Assembly: GCA_029546925.1 (NCBI GenBank)
Contig: JAKPQM010000026.1
Coordinates: 1-55,807 of the forward strand
Direction of reading: 5' to 3'
From: Actinomycetes bacterium
GTDB taxonomy: Bacteria > Actinomycetota > Coriobacteriia > Coriobacteriales > Atopobiaceae
Length of the DNA stretch: 55,807 nt
Position 1 is the first letter of the stretch; every line of letters starts with the position of its first letter. Position numbers and translations under genes: made by a program. Of this stretch, positions 16,949 through 25,587 are shown in pieces. The notes beneath the pieces are model-generated. The model was given only the letters and a program-made list of their open reading frames with translations, was not told the DNA's origin and did no database searches.

Positions 16949-16980
16949 GGACGGTCCTTTCTGTGCATTTTTTCCCTGCA

Positions 16981-17010
16981 GGGCCGGGATGCGTTCCCGG
17001 CCCTTTTTTC
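16981..17010 (+). terminator. Strong terminator after the hydrogenase operon
   Basis: GGGCCGGGA (16981-16989), loop TGCGT and TCCCGGCCC (16995-17003), then TTTTTTC. A perfect 9-bp stem with a T-run, 32 nt after the hydrogenase stop. Confidence 0.9.
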
Positions 17011-17025
17011 TGCATGAACAGGGAC

Positions 17026-17182
17026 GTGAACAGAGGGACGGGGGCTTTGTTCACGTGCCACAGCCCTTGCAGATGGGGCCCCACCCTATGTTTCCGTGAA
17101 CAGAGGGACGGGGGCTTTGTTCACGTGGGGGCTTTGTTCACGTGCCACAGCCCTTGCAGAAGGGATCCCACCTTATGTTTCC
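17026..17182. repeat. Tandem pair of 70/87-bp repeat units (GGGACGGGGGCTTTG family)
   Basis: Unit 1 is 17026-17095 and unit 2 is 17096-17182. Both start GTGAACAGAGGGACGGGGGC and end TATGTTTCC. Unit 2 has a 17-nt internal duplication of GGGGGCTTTGTTCACGT and a few base changes. GTGAAC and GTTCAC inside each unit can pair, so each could form a hairpin. The same core (GAGGGACGGGGGCTTTGTTCA) returns in a second tandem pair at 30370-30526. No coding frame explains the conservation. Confidence 0.85.
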
Positions 17183-17197
17183 GAAACGTGAACGCTG

Positions 17198-17226
17198 TTG
17201 ACAGGCTCATGAAGCAGCCGTATATT
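17198..17226 (+). promoter_or_regulatory. Sigma-70 type promoter for the cys leader and cysK-cysE
   Basis: A consensus -35 TTGACA (17198-17203), a 17-nt spacer and -10 TATATT (17221-17226). Transcription should start near 17233 and give a leader of about 205 nt before cysK. It is the best promoter match seen in the window. Confidence 0.85.
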
Positions 17227-17270
17227 ACCTAGTGTTAAACTAGGAATTATGGGAGGAGAGGAGCGGAGCA

Positions 17271-17336
17271 GTGCTGAAGCAGATCACGTGCGCGTGTTGT
17301 TGCATCTGTCCCCAGGCTGCCCGTCTGTGCGCATAG
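17271..17336 (+). CDS. Cysteine-rich leader peptide of the cysK-cysE attenuator
   Basis: A 21-codon frame from GTG 17271 to TAG 17334-17336, with GGAG/CGGAG just upstream. The peptide is MLKQITCACCCIC followed by PQAARLCA. Six of 21 codons are Cys, five of them within seven codons (17289-17309). It sits between a strong promoter and a terminator ahead of cysteine-synthesis genes. That is the classic arrangement for ribosome-mediated attenuation, where the peptide measures charged tRNA-Cys. It is far too short for routine gene calling. The peptide itself probably has no other role. Confidence 0.85.
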   Translation: MLKQITCACCCICPQAARLCA

Positions 17337-17389
17337 CGCACGCTTCTACAGAGCACAGAGCGCGGGCAGCCTTATGAGGGCTGCTTTTT
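17315..17389 (+). promoter_or_regulatory. Cysteine-responsive transcription attenuator
   Basis: Two exclusive structures are visible. The terminator is GCAGCC (17366-17371), loop TTATGAG, GGCTGC (17379-17384), then TTTTT (17385-17389). The antiterminator pairs GGCTGCCCG (17315-17323) exactly with CGGGCAGCC (17363-17371), which takes up the terminator's 5' arm. GTGCG/CGCAC (17327-17341) can fold between them. With enough Cys the ribosome reads to the stop at 17334 and covers 17315-17323, so the terminator forms. When tRNA-Cys is uncharged it stalls at the Cys run, leaves 17315-17323 free, and cysK-cysE is transcribed. Confidence 0.85.
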
Positions 17390-17437
17390 CATGCCCGTGC
17401 CCTGTGACCATCCCATCATTCCAAGGAGTCGACTCCC

Positions 17438-18352
17438 ATGTCATATGCAGCAACTACCAGCGGTCTTATCGGAAACACCCCGCTCGTCGACCTCTCGATG
17501 CTTGCTTCGCGCGGAGGTGCCCGCATCCTCGGCAAGTACGAGGCGGCCAACCCCGGCGGCTCGGTTAAGGACCGCATCGCGCTCGCCATCGTAAACGACG
17601 CCGAGCGTACCGGCCGTCTTGCCCCCGGTGGTACCATCATCGAGCCCACGAGCGGAAATACCGGCGTAGGCCTTGCCATGATCGCCGCCGAGCGCGGCTA
17701 CCGCATGATCCTCGTCATGCCCGACACCATGTCGATCGAGCGCCGCAAACTCGCCGCAGCCTACGGAGCGGAGATCGTGCTCACGCCCGGCTCTGAGGGC
17801 ATGAAGGGTGCCGTCGCCCGCGCCGATGCCCTCGCTGCCGAGACACCCGGCGCCATCATCGCGGGCCAGTTCACGAATCCCGCCAACCTGCAGGCCCACT
17901 ACCAGACCACGGGACCCGAGATCTGGGCCGCCACCGACGGTGCGGTGGATGTGCTTGTCGCCGGGGTGGGCACGGGAGGTACCATCTCGGGTGCGGGCCG
18001 CTTCCTCAAGGAGCAGAACGCTGCGGTCAAGATCATCGCCGTGGAGCCTGCCGAATCGCCCGTCCTTTCGGGCGGCGCTCCGGGTGCGCATCGCATCCAG
18101 GGTATCGGCGCCGGATTCGTCCCCGCAACCTATGACGCGGGCGTGGTCGATGAGATCATGACCGTGGCCTCCGATGACGCCATAGCAACCAAGCAGCGCC
18201 TTGCGCGCGAGACCGGGCTGCTCGTGGGCATCTCTGCGGGTGCCGCCGTTGCGGCGGCGATCCAGCTTGCGGAGAGCGGGGCTTATGCGGGCAGCACCAT
18301 GGCCGTGGTTCTCCCCGATACGGGCGAGCGCTATCTGTCTCTGGAGGTGTGA
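17438..18352 (+). CDS. cysK: Cysteine synthase (O-acetylserine sulfhydrylase)
   Basis: 304 residues, ATG 17438 with AAGGAG 9 nt upstream. It makes L-cysteine from O-acetylserine and sulfide with pyridoxal phosphate. Lys44 (NPGGSVKDRIA) is the cofactor lysine, TSGNTG (71-76) binds the substrate carboxylate and GTGGTISG binds the phosphate. The length is normal for CysK (about 305-320). The serine acetyltransferase gene starts 4 nt after its stop, giving a complete two-step pathway in one operon, and the two enzymes often form the cysteine synthase complex. Expression should follow cysteine supply through the leader attenuator. Confidence 0.95.
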   Translation: MSYAATTSGLIGNTPLVDLSMLASRGGARILGKYEAANPGGSVKDRIALAIVNDAERTGRLAPGGTIIEPTSGNTGVGLAMIAAERGYRMILVMPDTMSIERRKLAAAYGAEIVLTPGSEGMKGAVARADALAAETPGAIIAGQFTNPANLQAHYQTTGPEIWAATDGAVDVLVAGVGTGGTISGAGRFLKEQNAAVKIIAVEPAESPVLSGGAPGAHRIQGIGAGFVPATYDAGVVDEIMTVASDDAIATKQRLARETGLLVGISAGAAVAAAIQLAESGAYAGSTMAVVLPDTGERYLSLEV

Positions 18353-18355
18353 GCC

Positions 18356-18970
18356 ATGGCATACGAACAGCAAACGCGGGATCATCCGGGCATCTTCTCC
18401 CTCATGGCCGAGGACGCGTGCGCGGCCCTCGAGCGCGATCCCGCAGCCGAAAGCATGGCCGACATCATCCTCTTCTCCACAGGCACCCGCATCGTGTGGG
18501 CCCATCGGCGGCATCACTGGCTCTATACCCATGGGTTCCGCAGGCTCGCCTGCTGGCTCGCCAAGCGCATGCGCGTGCGGCTCGGTGCGGATATCCACCC
18601 TGCGGCGACCATCGGACGCCGCTTCACCATCGACCACGGCATCGGCATCGTCATCGGCAGCACCGCCGTCATCGGCGACGACTGCCTCATCTACCAGGGC
18701 GTCACCCTCGGCATGGACGGCAAGAACATGCACGGCAAGCGCCATCCCACGCTGGGAAACGATGTCATGGTGGGTGCGAGCGCCGTTGTCCTAGGCGCCA
18801 TCACGGTGGGCAGCCACGCGCGCGTCGGCGCGGGAGCGGTGGTCGTGGAGGACGTGCCGCAGAGCGTGACCGTGGTGGGCGTGCCGGCGAAGATCGTCCG
18901 CGATTATCGGCTGCATTTCGTGGAGGACAGCGCTGCGCCCGAAGACGTGCGTTGGAGCTGCGCGCTCTGA
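18356..18970 (+). CDS. cysE: Serine O-acetyltransferase
   Basis: 204 residues, ATG 18356, 4 nt after cysK. It acetylates L-serine with acetyl-CoA to O-acetylserine, the substrate of CysK. A short N-terminal helical region (1-70) is followed by the left-handed beta-helix of hexapeptide repeats (LGADIHPAATIGRRFTIDHG, VIGSTAVIGDDCLIYQGVTL, LGNDVMVGASAVVLGAITV). The catalytic His lies in TIDHG, and the GKRHPTLG loop is typical of CysE. It is a short, Gram-positive-type CysE without the long N-terminal domain of the E. coli enzyme. It shares the Cys-controlled transcript with cysK. Confidence 0.93.
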   Translation: MAYEQQTRDHPGIFSLMAEDACAALERDPAAESMADIILFSTGTRIVWAHRRHHWLYTHGFRRLACWLAKRMRVRLGADIHPAATIGRRFTIDHGIGIVIGSTAVIGDDCLIYQGVTLGMDGKNMHGKRHPTLGNDVMVGASAVVLGAITVGSHARVGAGAVVVEDVPQSVTVVGVPAKIVRDYRLHFVEDSAAPEDVRWSCAL

Positions 18971-19031
18971 GCCCCTTCGGGCGGCAAGCCTGATGGGGCG
19001 GGAGCTCGTATGCCCCCGCCTCCCGAGAAGG

Positions 19032-19457
19032 CTACTCAGCCGAGAGCAACTCGATCTCGAAGTTCAGGGCCTTGCCCGCCATGGGATGGTTGATATCGAA
19101 CTTGATGACCTGATCATCGAAGCTTGCTATAACGGCAGGGACGGGCTTGCCCTGAGGCGACATGAGCATGACGGAGCTGCCCACCTTGGGTTCCCCATCT
19201 TGGGGGAAGTTGCTGCGGGGGATAGCCACCACAGCCGCTTCGTTGCGCGGGCCGTAGGCCTCCTCGGGCTCGAGGCGCACGTTGACCGTCTCGCCCACAT
19301 TCATATCGCGTACGGCGGCGTCGAAGCCGGGGATCATCTGACCGGCCATGCAGGTGAACCGGAGCGGCTCGCCGCGCCTGCGCGAGGAATCGAACTCGCT
19401 GCCATCGTCGAGCGTGCCCACATAATGGACGCTGACGTTCTTTCCTTCATTTGACAT
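19032..19457 (-). CDS. slyD: FKBP-type peptidyl-prolyl isomerase, SlyD-like
   Basis: 141 residues from ATG 19457 (GAGG 7 nt upstream); an earlier in-frame start would add 8 unlikely residues. It catalyses cis/trans change of prolyl bonds and acts as a chaperone. FKBP parts: VSVHYVGTLDDGSEFDSS at the N-terminus and KFDINHPMAGKALNFEIEL at the end. Between them is the insert-in-flap chaperone domain (EEAYGPRNEAAVVAIPRSN...). The His/Cys-rich metal-binding tail of E. coli SlyD is absent, so a role in nickel delivery is unlikely. No signal peptide, so cytoplasmic. Monocistronic and convergent to cysE. Confidence 0.9.
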   Translation of the reverse strand: MSNEGKNVSVHYVGTLDDGSEFDSSRRRGEPLRFTCMAGQMIPGFDAAVRDMNVGETVNVRLEPEEAYGPRNEAAVVAIPRSNFPQDGEPKVGSSVMLMSPQGKPVPAVIASFDDQVIKFDINHPMAGKALNFEIELLSAE

Positions 19458-19530
19458 GGCTGTCCTCTCTGTCGGTGCCAAGGAATCATTGTACGCGAAA
19501 CGCGCTTCGGAATCCGTCCCCGCTATCGGC

Positions 19531-19549
19531 TATAATTAGCCTAATCTAA
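19531..19549 (+). promoter_or_regulatory. TATAAT box overlapped by a possible DtxR/IdeR-type operator
   Basis: TATAATTAGCCTAATCTAA matches the DtxR/IdeR consensus TTAGGTTAGCCTAACCTAA at 14 of 19 positions, with the right half nearly perfect. Its first six bases are a consensus -10 (TATAAT, 19531-19536) for the ABC exporter gene at 19580. A metal-loaded DtxR-type repressor bound here would block the promoter, so iron or manganese control of the exporter is suggested. No good -35 was found. Confidence 0.4.
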
Positions 19550-19579
19550 CTTTAAGGCGGGAAAGGGGCATAGCCTCCC

Positions 19580-21313
19580 ATGATGGATAAACGCCTGTTT
19601 GCCCTCGTGCCGGGGGCTTTGCGGCACGTTCTGCTCACCGTGCTGTGGCAGTTCGTGGGGCTTGTCGCGAACGTGTGCTTCGTGTGGAGCATAAGCAGCG
19701 TGCTCGCATCGCTCGTGGAGAGCACCGCAGCGCCGCTTGCACCCTGCGCTGCCCTCGTCTTCCTCGGCATCTGCGGCCGCACCCTCGCTGTCCGCATGGC
19801 GCAGCGCATCTCCTTCGAGGCTTCGGCCGACGTCAAGCTCATCACGCGCCGCCGCATCTACGAGAAGCTCTTGCGGCTCGGACCGCGCTACACCGACGAT
19901 ATCGCCACCGCCGAGGTGGTCCAGCTCTCCGTGGAGGGGTGCGAGCAGCTCGAGACCTATTTCGGCCAGTACCTGCCCCAGCTCTTCTACGCGGTGCTCG
20001 CGCCGGCGGTCCTCTTCGTCGTCGTGGCGCCCCTCTGCCTGCCTGCCGCCGTGGTCCTTCTGATCTGCGTGCCGCTCATCCCTGCGGTCATCGTTCTCAT
20101 CCAGAAGATCGCCAAGCGCATCCTCGCCAGGTACTGGGACCAGTACGCCGCCCTCGGCGACAATTTCCTCGAGAACCTGCAGGGTCTTTCGACGCTCAAG
20201 ATCTATGCAGCCGACGCAGTCCGCCACAAGCAGATGAACCGCGAGGCAGAGCGCTTCCGCGAGATCACGATGGCGGTCCTGTCCATGCAGCTGAATTCCA
20301 TCATCGTCATGGATATCGTGGCGCTGGGCGGTGCGGCAGCAGGTATCTCGGTTGCGCTTTTCGCAGCAGCGCATGGTGCCACGACGCTTTTCGGGGCGTT
20401 GCTGATCGCCCTGCTCTCCGCCGACTTCTTCATCCCGATGCGCCAGCTGGGCAGCTATTTCCATGTGGCCATGAACGGCATCGCCGCCGCCGATAAGATC
20501 TTCCGCCTGCTCGATCTTCCCGAACCCGCCAAGCGCACGGCACAGCCCGAGGCCGGATCGCAATTCTCGATGCATGGCGTGGGATTCTCGTATGACGGAG
20601 AACGTGCGGTGCTCCGCGATGTTGACCTCGATGTGCCCGCTGTGGGCCTCACCGCCGTGGTGGGGGAGAGCGGATCGGGGAAGTCCACCATCGCCGCGCT
20701 CCTCGCGGGCAGAGAAGCCGGCTACACGGGACGCGTGCTCTTGGGCGGTCAGCAGGTCCGCGCCCTCGACCCGGTCTCCCTGGCGCAATACCTCACCACC
20801 GTCGGCAGCGCGAGCTTCCTCTTTGCAGGGACCGTGCGCGACAACCTCGAGCTTGCGGCCCCCCATGCCGACGACGAGGAGCTCTGGTCGGTGCTCGAGG
20901 CTGCGGCGCTGGCCGATTATCTGCGCACCCAGGATGGGCTCGACACCCGTCTCGAAGCGCAGGCAGCCAACCTCTCCGGCGGCCAACGCCAGCGCCTGGC
21001 CCTCGCGCGGGCGCTGCTCGCCGATAGCCCGGCCTACATCTTCGATGAGGCGACGAGCAATATCGACATCGAGTCCGAAGGGCACATCATGGCGGTCCTG
21101 CGCGGACTCGCCCGCCGCAAGGCGGTGCTCGTCATCTCCCACCGCCTTGCCAACGTGGCGGACGCCCGCCGCATCTACGTGCTCGAGCAGGGCGCCGTGG
21201 TGGGCGCGGGCACGCACGATGAGCTGCTCTCATCCTGCGGGACCTATCGCGATCTCTGGTCTGCCCAGCGCGAGCTCGAGCGCTTCGGGGAGGTGCGCCA
21301 TGAAGCGCTCTGA
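19580..21313 (+). CDS. ABC transporter, fused membrane and ATP-binding domains (first of pair)
   Basis: 577 residues. A six-helix membrane domain (about 1-310) precedes the ATPase domain. Walker A is VVGESGSGKSTIAALL, the signature is LSGGQRQRLALARALL, Walker B plus Glu is AYIFDEATSN, and the switch His is in LVISHRLANV. The membrane domain resembles CydD- and exporter-type halves. It overlaps the next half-transporter by 14 nt, so the two should form a heterodimer in the cytoplasmic membrane. The substrate is not evident. Thiol or siderophore-related compounds are possible, and the operator-like site upstream hints at metal control. Confidence 0.85.
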   Translation: MMDKRLFALVPGALRHVLLTVLWQFVGLVANVCFVWSISSVLASLVESTAAPLAPCAALVFLGICGRTLAVRMAQRISFEASADVKLITRRRIYEKLLRLGPRYTDDIATAEVVQLSVEGCEQLETYFGQYLPQLFYAVLAPAVLFVVVAPLCLPAAVVLLICVPLIPAVIVLIQKIAKRILARYWDQYAALGDNFLENLQGLSTLKIYAADAVRHKQMNREAERFREITMAVLSMQLNSIIVMDIVALGGAAAGISVALFAAAHGATTLFGALLIALLSADFFIPMRQLGSYFHVAMNGIAAADKIFRLLDLPEPAKRTAQPEAGSQFSMHGVGFSYDGERAVLRDVDLDVPAVGLTAVVGESGSGKSTIAALLAGREAGYTGRVLLGGQQVRALDPVSLAQYLTTVGSASFLFAGTVRDNLELAAPHADDEELWSVLEAAALADYLRTQDGLDTRLEAQAANLSGGQRQRLALARALLADSPAYIFDEATSNIDIESEGHIMAVLRGLARRKAVLVISHRLANVADARRIYVLEQGAVVGAGTHDELLSSCGTYRDLWSAQRELERFGEVRHEAL

Positions 21314-22955
21314 TCTTGCGGCCATGCTCCGCATGATGGGCCTCGTGCGTCCGCTGGCCAAAGCGATGGCCCTCGCCATCGCCTGCGGGGTCGCAGGATT
21401 CTGCTGCGCCAATTTCCTTCCCGTCGTCGCGGTGCAGGGCGTGCTGATCGCAACGGGACATTTGCCAGGGCCTTCCCTCGGCACCATCTGCACCATCCTC
21501 GCCGCGCTGGCCCTCGCCCGTGGGGTGCTGCACTATGTGGAGCAGCGCTCCAACCACTACATCGCCTTCAGGCTGCTCGCCCATATCCGCGATCTCGTGT
21601 TCTCGGCTCTGCGCCGCTTGGCACCCGCCAAGCTCGCAGGCGCCGATCGCGGTGCGCTCGTCTCCACCGTCACCTCCGATGTCGAGCTGCTCGAGGTGTT
21701 CTACGCGCACACCATCTCGCCCGTCGCCATCGCGGTGCTCATGACCCTCATCATGGTCGTCTTCCAGAGCCTCATCCATCCCTATCTCGCGCTCACGGCG
21801 TTTCTTGCCTACGGCGCGGTGGGTGTTGCAGTGCCCGTGATCACGGCACGCGTATCCGGCGAGGCGGGGAGGATGAGCCGCGATAGGGCAGCGGCGCTCG
21901 CGGGTTTCGTGCTCGACGGCCTGCGCGGCCTCGCGCAGATCCTGCAGTTCTCCGCAGGCAGAAGGCGCATCGCCGAGCTCGATCGCCGTTCGGAGGAGCT
22001 GGTGGGCGTGCAGCGCGGCCTGCGGGCCATCGCAGCGGATTCCTCCGCTGCCGCCACAGCTCTCATCCTGGGCTTCTCCGCGCTGCAGCTTGCCATTGCC
22101 GTGTCGCTTGCGGCCTCCGGCGCCATCACGGGTACCGCTGCGCTCATCTCGGTCGTGGCGCTCGTCTCCTCGTTCGGACCGGTCACAGCCCTTGCCAACC
22201 TCGGTTCGACGTTGCAGGGCACCCTTGCCTCGGCCCAGCGCGTGCTCGACATCCTCGACGAGGAGCCGCAGGTCGAGGAGAACCTCGATGGTATCGAGAT
22301 CGCTTTCTCAGGCGCCGTTGCCGATAAGGTCTCCTTCGCCTATGGCGATGAGGCCGTCCTCGACGCCGTATCGCTTTCCATCGCCCCCGGACAGATCGTG
22401 GGCATCACGGGGAAGAGCGGCTCGGGCAAATCCACGTTCTGCCGCCTGCTCATGCGCTTCTGGGATGTCAGCTCCGGCGAGATCCGCCTCTCCGATGCAC
22501 CCATCCAGAGCATCCGCACCCCGTCGCTGCGTGCGGCGGAGGCCTTCGTGGAGCAGGACACCCACCTCTTCCACGATTCCATCCGCGACAACCTGCTCAT
22601 CGCCAGACCCGATGCCGCACAGGATGAGATCGAGGATGCCTGCCGCGCGGCCAGCGTGCACGGCTTCATCATGAGCCTTCCCAAGGGATACGACAGCATG
22701 GTGGGCGAGCTCGGAGACACCCTCTCGGGCGGCGAACGACAGCGGCTGGGCCTCGCCCGCGCCTTCCTGCATGATGCGCCGTTCCTGCTGCTCGACGAGC
22801 CGACGAGCAACCTCGACGTGCTGAACGAGGGGATCATCCTGAAGAGCCTTGCTGCCCAGCGCGGCACGAGGAGCGTGCTGCTCGTGAGCCACCGCGCCTC
22901 CACGATGGCGATTGCCGACAAGACCTTCTCGATGGATTCCGGTCGCGTGAGCTAG
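21300..22955 (+). CDS. ABC transporter, fused membrane and ATP-binding domains (second of pair)
   Basis: 551 residues from ATG 21300, inside the end of the first half-transporter gene; the open frame runs further upstream but only in the shadow of that gene. Membrane helices span about 15-290. The ATPase domain has Walker A GITGKSGSGKSTFCRLL, signature LSGGERQRLGLARAFL, Walker B FLLLDEPTSNLD and the switch His in LLVSHRAST. Both halves keep the catalytic Glu, so both sites may be active. The gene is convergent to trpA, with only 28 nt between the stops. The substrate is unknown. Confidence 0.85.
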   Translation: MKRSDLAAMLRMMGLVRPLAKAMALAIACGVAGFCCANFLPVVAVQGVLIATGHLPGPSLGTICTILAALALARGVLHYVEQRSNHYIAFRLLAHIRDLVFSALRRLAPAKLAGADRGALVSTVTSDVELLEVFYAHTISPVAIAVLMTLIMVVFQSLIHPYLALTAFLAYGAVGVAVPVITARVSGEAGRMSRDRAAALAGFVLDGLRGLAQILQFSAGRRRIAELDRRSEELVGVQRGLRAIAADSSAAATALILGFSALQLAIAVSLAASGAITGTAALISVVALVSSFGPVTALANLGSTLQGTLASAQRVLDILDEEPQVEENLDGIEIAFSGAVADKVSFAYGDEAVLDAVSLSIAPGQIVGITGKSGSGKSTFCRLLMRFWDVSSGEIRLSDAPIQSIRTPSLRAAEAFVEQDTHLFHDSIRDNLLIARPDAAQDEIEDACRAASVHGFIMSLPKGYDSMVGELGDTLSGGERQRLGLARAFLHDAPFLLLDEPTSNLDVLNEGIILKSLAAQRGTRSVLLVSHRASTMAIADKTFSMDSGRVS

Positions 22956-22983
22956 AGGATGCAGCGCCGGCGAGCTGTCGACC

Positions 22984-23775
22984 CTACACGGCTCGCACGG
23001 CGGCAACCATGTCGCGAACGTAGGCGCGGACGGATTCCACGCAAGCCTCGCCCTCGGCGGCGATGATCTTGATGATGGCCGACCCCACGATGGCTCCGTC
23101 GGAAAGCGCCGCCATGCGCGCCGCCTGCTCGGGCGTTGAGATGCCGAAGCCCACGGCACACGGCACATCCGGGTTGGCTTGGCGCACGAGCTCTGCCATG
23201 GCGCCGATGTCGGTTGTGATCTCGGAGCGCACACCCGTCACGCCGAGCGAGCTCACGCAGTAGACGAATCCCGTGGCGCTCGCTGCGATTTGCGCGATGC
23301 GCTCCTCACTCGTGGGCGCGATGAGCGAGATGAACTCGAGCCCCTCTGCCGCGAACGGCTCGGCGAACTCGGCCTTCTCCTCGAAGGGCACGTCGGGCAG
23401 GATGATACCCTGCATGCCCACTGCGCGCTCGCGGGCGGCGAAGCGCTCCGTGCCATACGAGAAGACCACGTTGGCGTAGGTCATGAAGACGAGCGGGACG
23501 TCGCAGCCGCGTTCGCGGATACGCGCGACCATGTCGAAGACGTCATCGGTGGTGACGCCCTGCGAAAGCGCCCTCAGGTTGGCATCCTGGATGACCGGCC
23601 CCTCGGCGGTGGGGTCGGAGAAGGGAATGCCCAGCTCTATGAGGTCGACCCCCTCCTCGGCCATGGCGCAGACGAGTTTCTCGGTACCATCGATCGAGGG
23701 ATCTCCTGCGGTGATGAAGGCGATGAACGCCTTGCCGTTCTCGTTACGGCTGAAGGCATCTCGGATAGCCGGCAT
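22984..23775 (-). CDS. trpA: Tryptophan synthase alpha chain
   Basis: 263 residues. It cleaves indole-3-glycerol phosphate to indole, which is channelled to TrpB. The catalytic Glu is in LIELGIPFSDPTAEGP and the Asp in PVIQDANLRAL. The TIM-barrel end VGFGISTPEQA and GSAIIKI (phosphate binding) are present. It is the last gene of the trp operon, 11 nt after trpB. Length is normal. Confidence 0.97.
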   Translation of the reverse strand: MPAIRDAFSRNENGKAFIAFITAGDPSIDGTEKLVCAMAEEGVDLIELGIPFSDPTAEGPVIQDANLRALSQGVTTDDVFDMVARIRERGCDVPLVFMTYANVVFSYGTERFAARERAVGMQGIILPDVPFEEKAEFAEPFAAEGLEFISLIAPTSEERIAQIAASATGFVYCVSSLGVTGVRSEITTDIGAMAELVRQANPDVPCAVGFGISTPEQAARMAALSDGAIVGSAIIKIIAAEGEACVESVRAYVRDMVAAVRAV

Positions 23776-23786
23776 GATAGCTCCTC

Positions 23787-24986
23787 CTATTCGTGCAGGT
23801 CATGCCCGCGATACCGGGCGATGGCGGCAACGTCCTTATCCCCGCGCCCCGATAGCGTGACGATGATGACCTGGTCTGCGCCCATGGTCGGTGCAAGCCT
23901 CATGGCGTGCGCCACGGCATGCGCGCTCTCGACGGCGGGGATGATGCCCTCGGTTCGGCTGAGGTACTCGAAGGCGTCCACGGCCCCGTCATCGGTCACG
24001 GGCACATACTCGGCCCGGCCGATGTCGCGCAGCCACGCATGCTCGGGCCCCACGCCGGGATAGTCGAGCCCTGCAGAGATGCTGTGCACGGGCGCGATCT
24101 GGCCGTACTCGTCCTGGCAGAAATAGCTCTTCATGCCATGGAAGATGCCCAGCTTGCCGGTGGCCATGGTGGCCGCTGTCTCCCAGGTGCCGACACCGCG
24201 GCCGGCGGCCTCGCATCCGATAAGGCGCACGCCCCCGTCTCCGATGAAGTGGTAGAAGCTGCCGATGGCGTTCGATCCGCCGCCCACGCAGGCGAGCACC
24301 GCATCGGGGAGCCTGCCCTCCGCCGCCAGGCACTGCTCGCGCGCCTCGGAGGAGATGACGGCCTGGAAATCGCGGACGATGGTGGGGAAGGGATGGGGCC
24401 CCATGACCGAGCCCAGGCAGTAATGCGTGTCGTCGATGCGCTTGGTCCACTCCCTGAAGGTCTCGGAGACGGCGTCCTTCAGGGTGCCCGTTCCGGTAGC
24501 TACGCCGTGCACCTCGGCACCTAGAAGGCGCATGCGGTAGACATTCAGCGCTTGGCGCTCCATGTCCTCGACACCCATGTAGACCACGCACTCCATGCCC
24601 ATGAGAGCTGCGGCGGTGGCCGTCGCCACACCGTGCTGACCCGCTCCGGTCTCGGCGATGAGGCGTGTTTTGCCCATTCGTTTGGCGAGCAGCGCCTGCC
24701 CGAGCACGTTGTTGATCTTGTGGGCGCCCGTGTGGTTGAGGTCCTCCCGCTTGAGATAGACCTTGGCGCCGCCGAGATCGGCGGTCATGTTAGCTGCGTG
24801 ATAGAGCAGGGAGGGGCGTCCCGCATAGCCGTCGAAGAGTTCTTTGAGCTCTGCGCGGAAGGAGGGGTCATCCTTGCAGCGCAGGTAGGCGTCTTCGAGC
24901 TCGATGACCGCGTTCATCAGCGTCTCGGGGATATACTGACCTCCGTGGACGCCGAAACGCCCGCGAGAGCTAGCAGAGTTGCCCAT
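23787..24986 (-). CDS. trpB: Tryptophan synthase beta chain
   Basis: 399 residues. It condenses indole with L-serine to L-tryptophan using pyridoxal phosphate. The cofactor Lys is in [14 protein letters not shown] and the phosphate site is GGGSNAIG. The start [13 protein letters not shown] is typical of the TrpB1 type that works in the alpha2beta2 complex with TrpA. The start at 24986 overlaps the trpF stop by 17 nt, so translation is likely coupled. Confidence 0.97.
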   Translation of the reverse strand: MGNSASSRGRFGVHGGQYIPETLMNAVIELEDAYLRCKDDPSFRAELKELFDGYAGRPSLLYHAANMTADLGGAKVYLKREDLNHTGAHKINNVLGQALLAKRMGKTRLIAETGAGQHGVATATAAALMGMECVVYMGVEDMERQALNVYRMRLLGAEVHGVATGTGTLKDAVSETFREWTKRIDDTHYCLGSVMGPHPFPTIVRDFQAVISSEAREQCLAAEGRLPDAVLACVGGGSNAIGSFYHFIGDGGVRLIGCEAAGRGVGTWETAATMATGKLGIFHGMKSYFCQDEYGQIAPVHSISAGLDYPGVGPEHAWLRDIGRAEYVPVTDDGAVDAFEYLSRTEGIIPAVESAHAVAHAMRLAPTMGADQVIIVTLSGRGDKDVAAIARYRGHDLHE

Positions 24987-25587
24987 CGGTCCTCCTTACC
25001 GCAGCCACAGCCGCGCGCATCTTCCCAGGGTCTTTGACACGGTCTTTCTCGATGCTGCTCGACATGTCGACGCCCCAGGGGTGCACCGCGCGGATGGCCT
25101 CGGCAACATTCTCGGGTCCGAGGCCGCCTGCCAGGATGAAGGGGCGTGCGATGCCCGAGGCGAGCGACCAGTCGAATGTCGCGCCCGCTCCCCGTCCCGC
25201 ATCGAGCAGCACCATGTCGGCGGGGCTTTCCTGCGCCCGGGCAACGTCTTTTCCAGAGCGCACCAGGAAGGCCTGGATGATGCCGATCCGCATTGCCGCG
25301 CGGAGCTCGCGCACATAGGCGGCATCCTCGCTGCCATGGAGCTGCGCCGCATCGATGATGCCCTCGGCCGCGAGCGAGATGATCGTCTCCATGCCCGCAT
25401 CCACGAACATGCCCACGCGCGTGATGCGCGGATCCACCAGCGCCGAGAGCTCGCGCAGCCGTGCGAGGCCGATCGACCGATGCGAGCGCGGAACATCGAC
25501 GATGAAGCCGCACATATCGGGCTGCGCCTCGTTGGCGGCGGCGATATCCTGGGGACGATAGAGCCCGCAGAGCTTGACCATCGTCAT
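24970..25587 (-). CDS. trpF: Phosphoribosylanthranilate isomerase
   Basis: 205 residues from ATG 25587, chosen because it overlaps the trpC stop as ATGA; GTG 25596 is also in frame. It performs the Amadori rearrangement of phosphoribosylanthranilate. The catalytic Cys is in [12 protein letters not shown] and the catalytic Asp in [10 protein letters not shown]. The phosphate site [12 protein letters not shown] is present. A free-standing TrpF, as in most Actinobacteria that do not use PriA for this step. Length is normal. Confidence 0.93.
   Translation of the reverse strand: MTMVKLCGLYRPQDIAAANEAQPDMCGFIVDVPRSHRSIGLARLRELSALVDPRITRVGMFVDAGMETIISLAAEGIIDAAQLHGSEDAAYVRELRAAMRIGIIQAFLVRSGKDVARAQESPADMVLLDAGRGAGATFDWSLASGIARPFILAGGLGPENVAEAIRAVHPWGVDMSSSIEKDRVKDPGKMRAAVAAVRRTDGQLC

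Noticed and set aside
17026-17182. CRISPR array
   Set aside because: Only two units, no spacers between them and no cas genes. It is a tandem duplication of a REP-like element.
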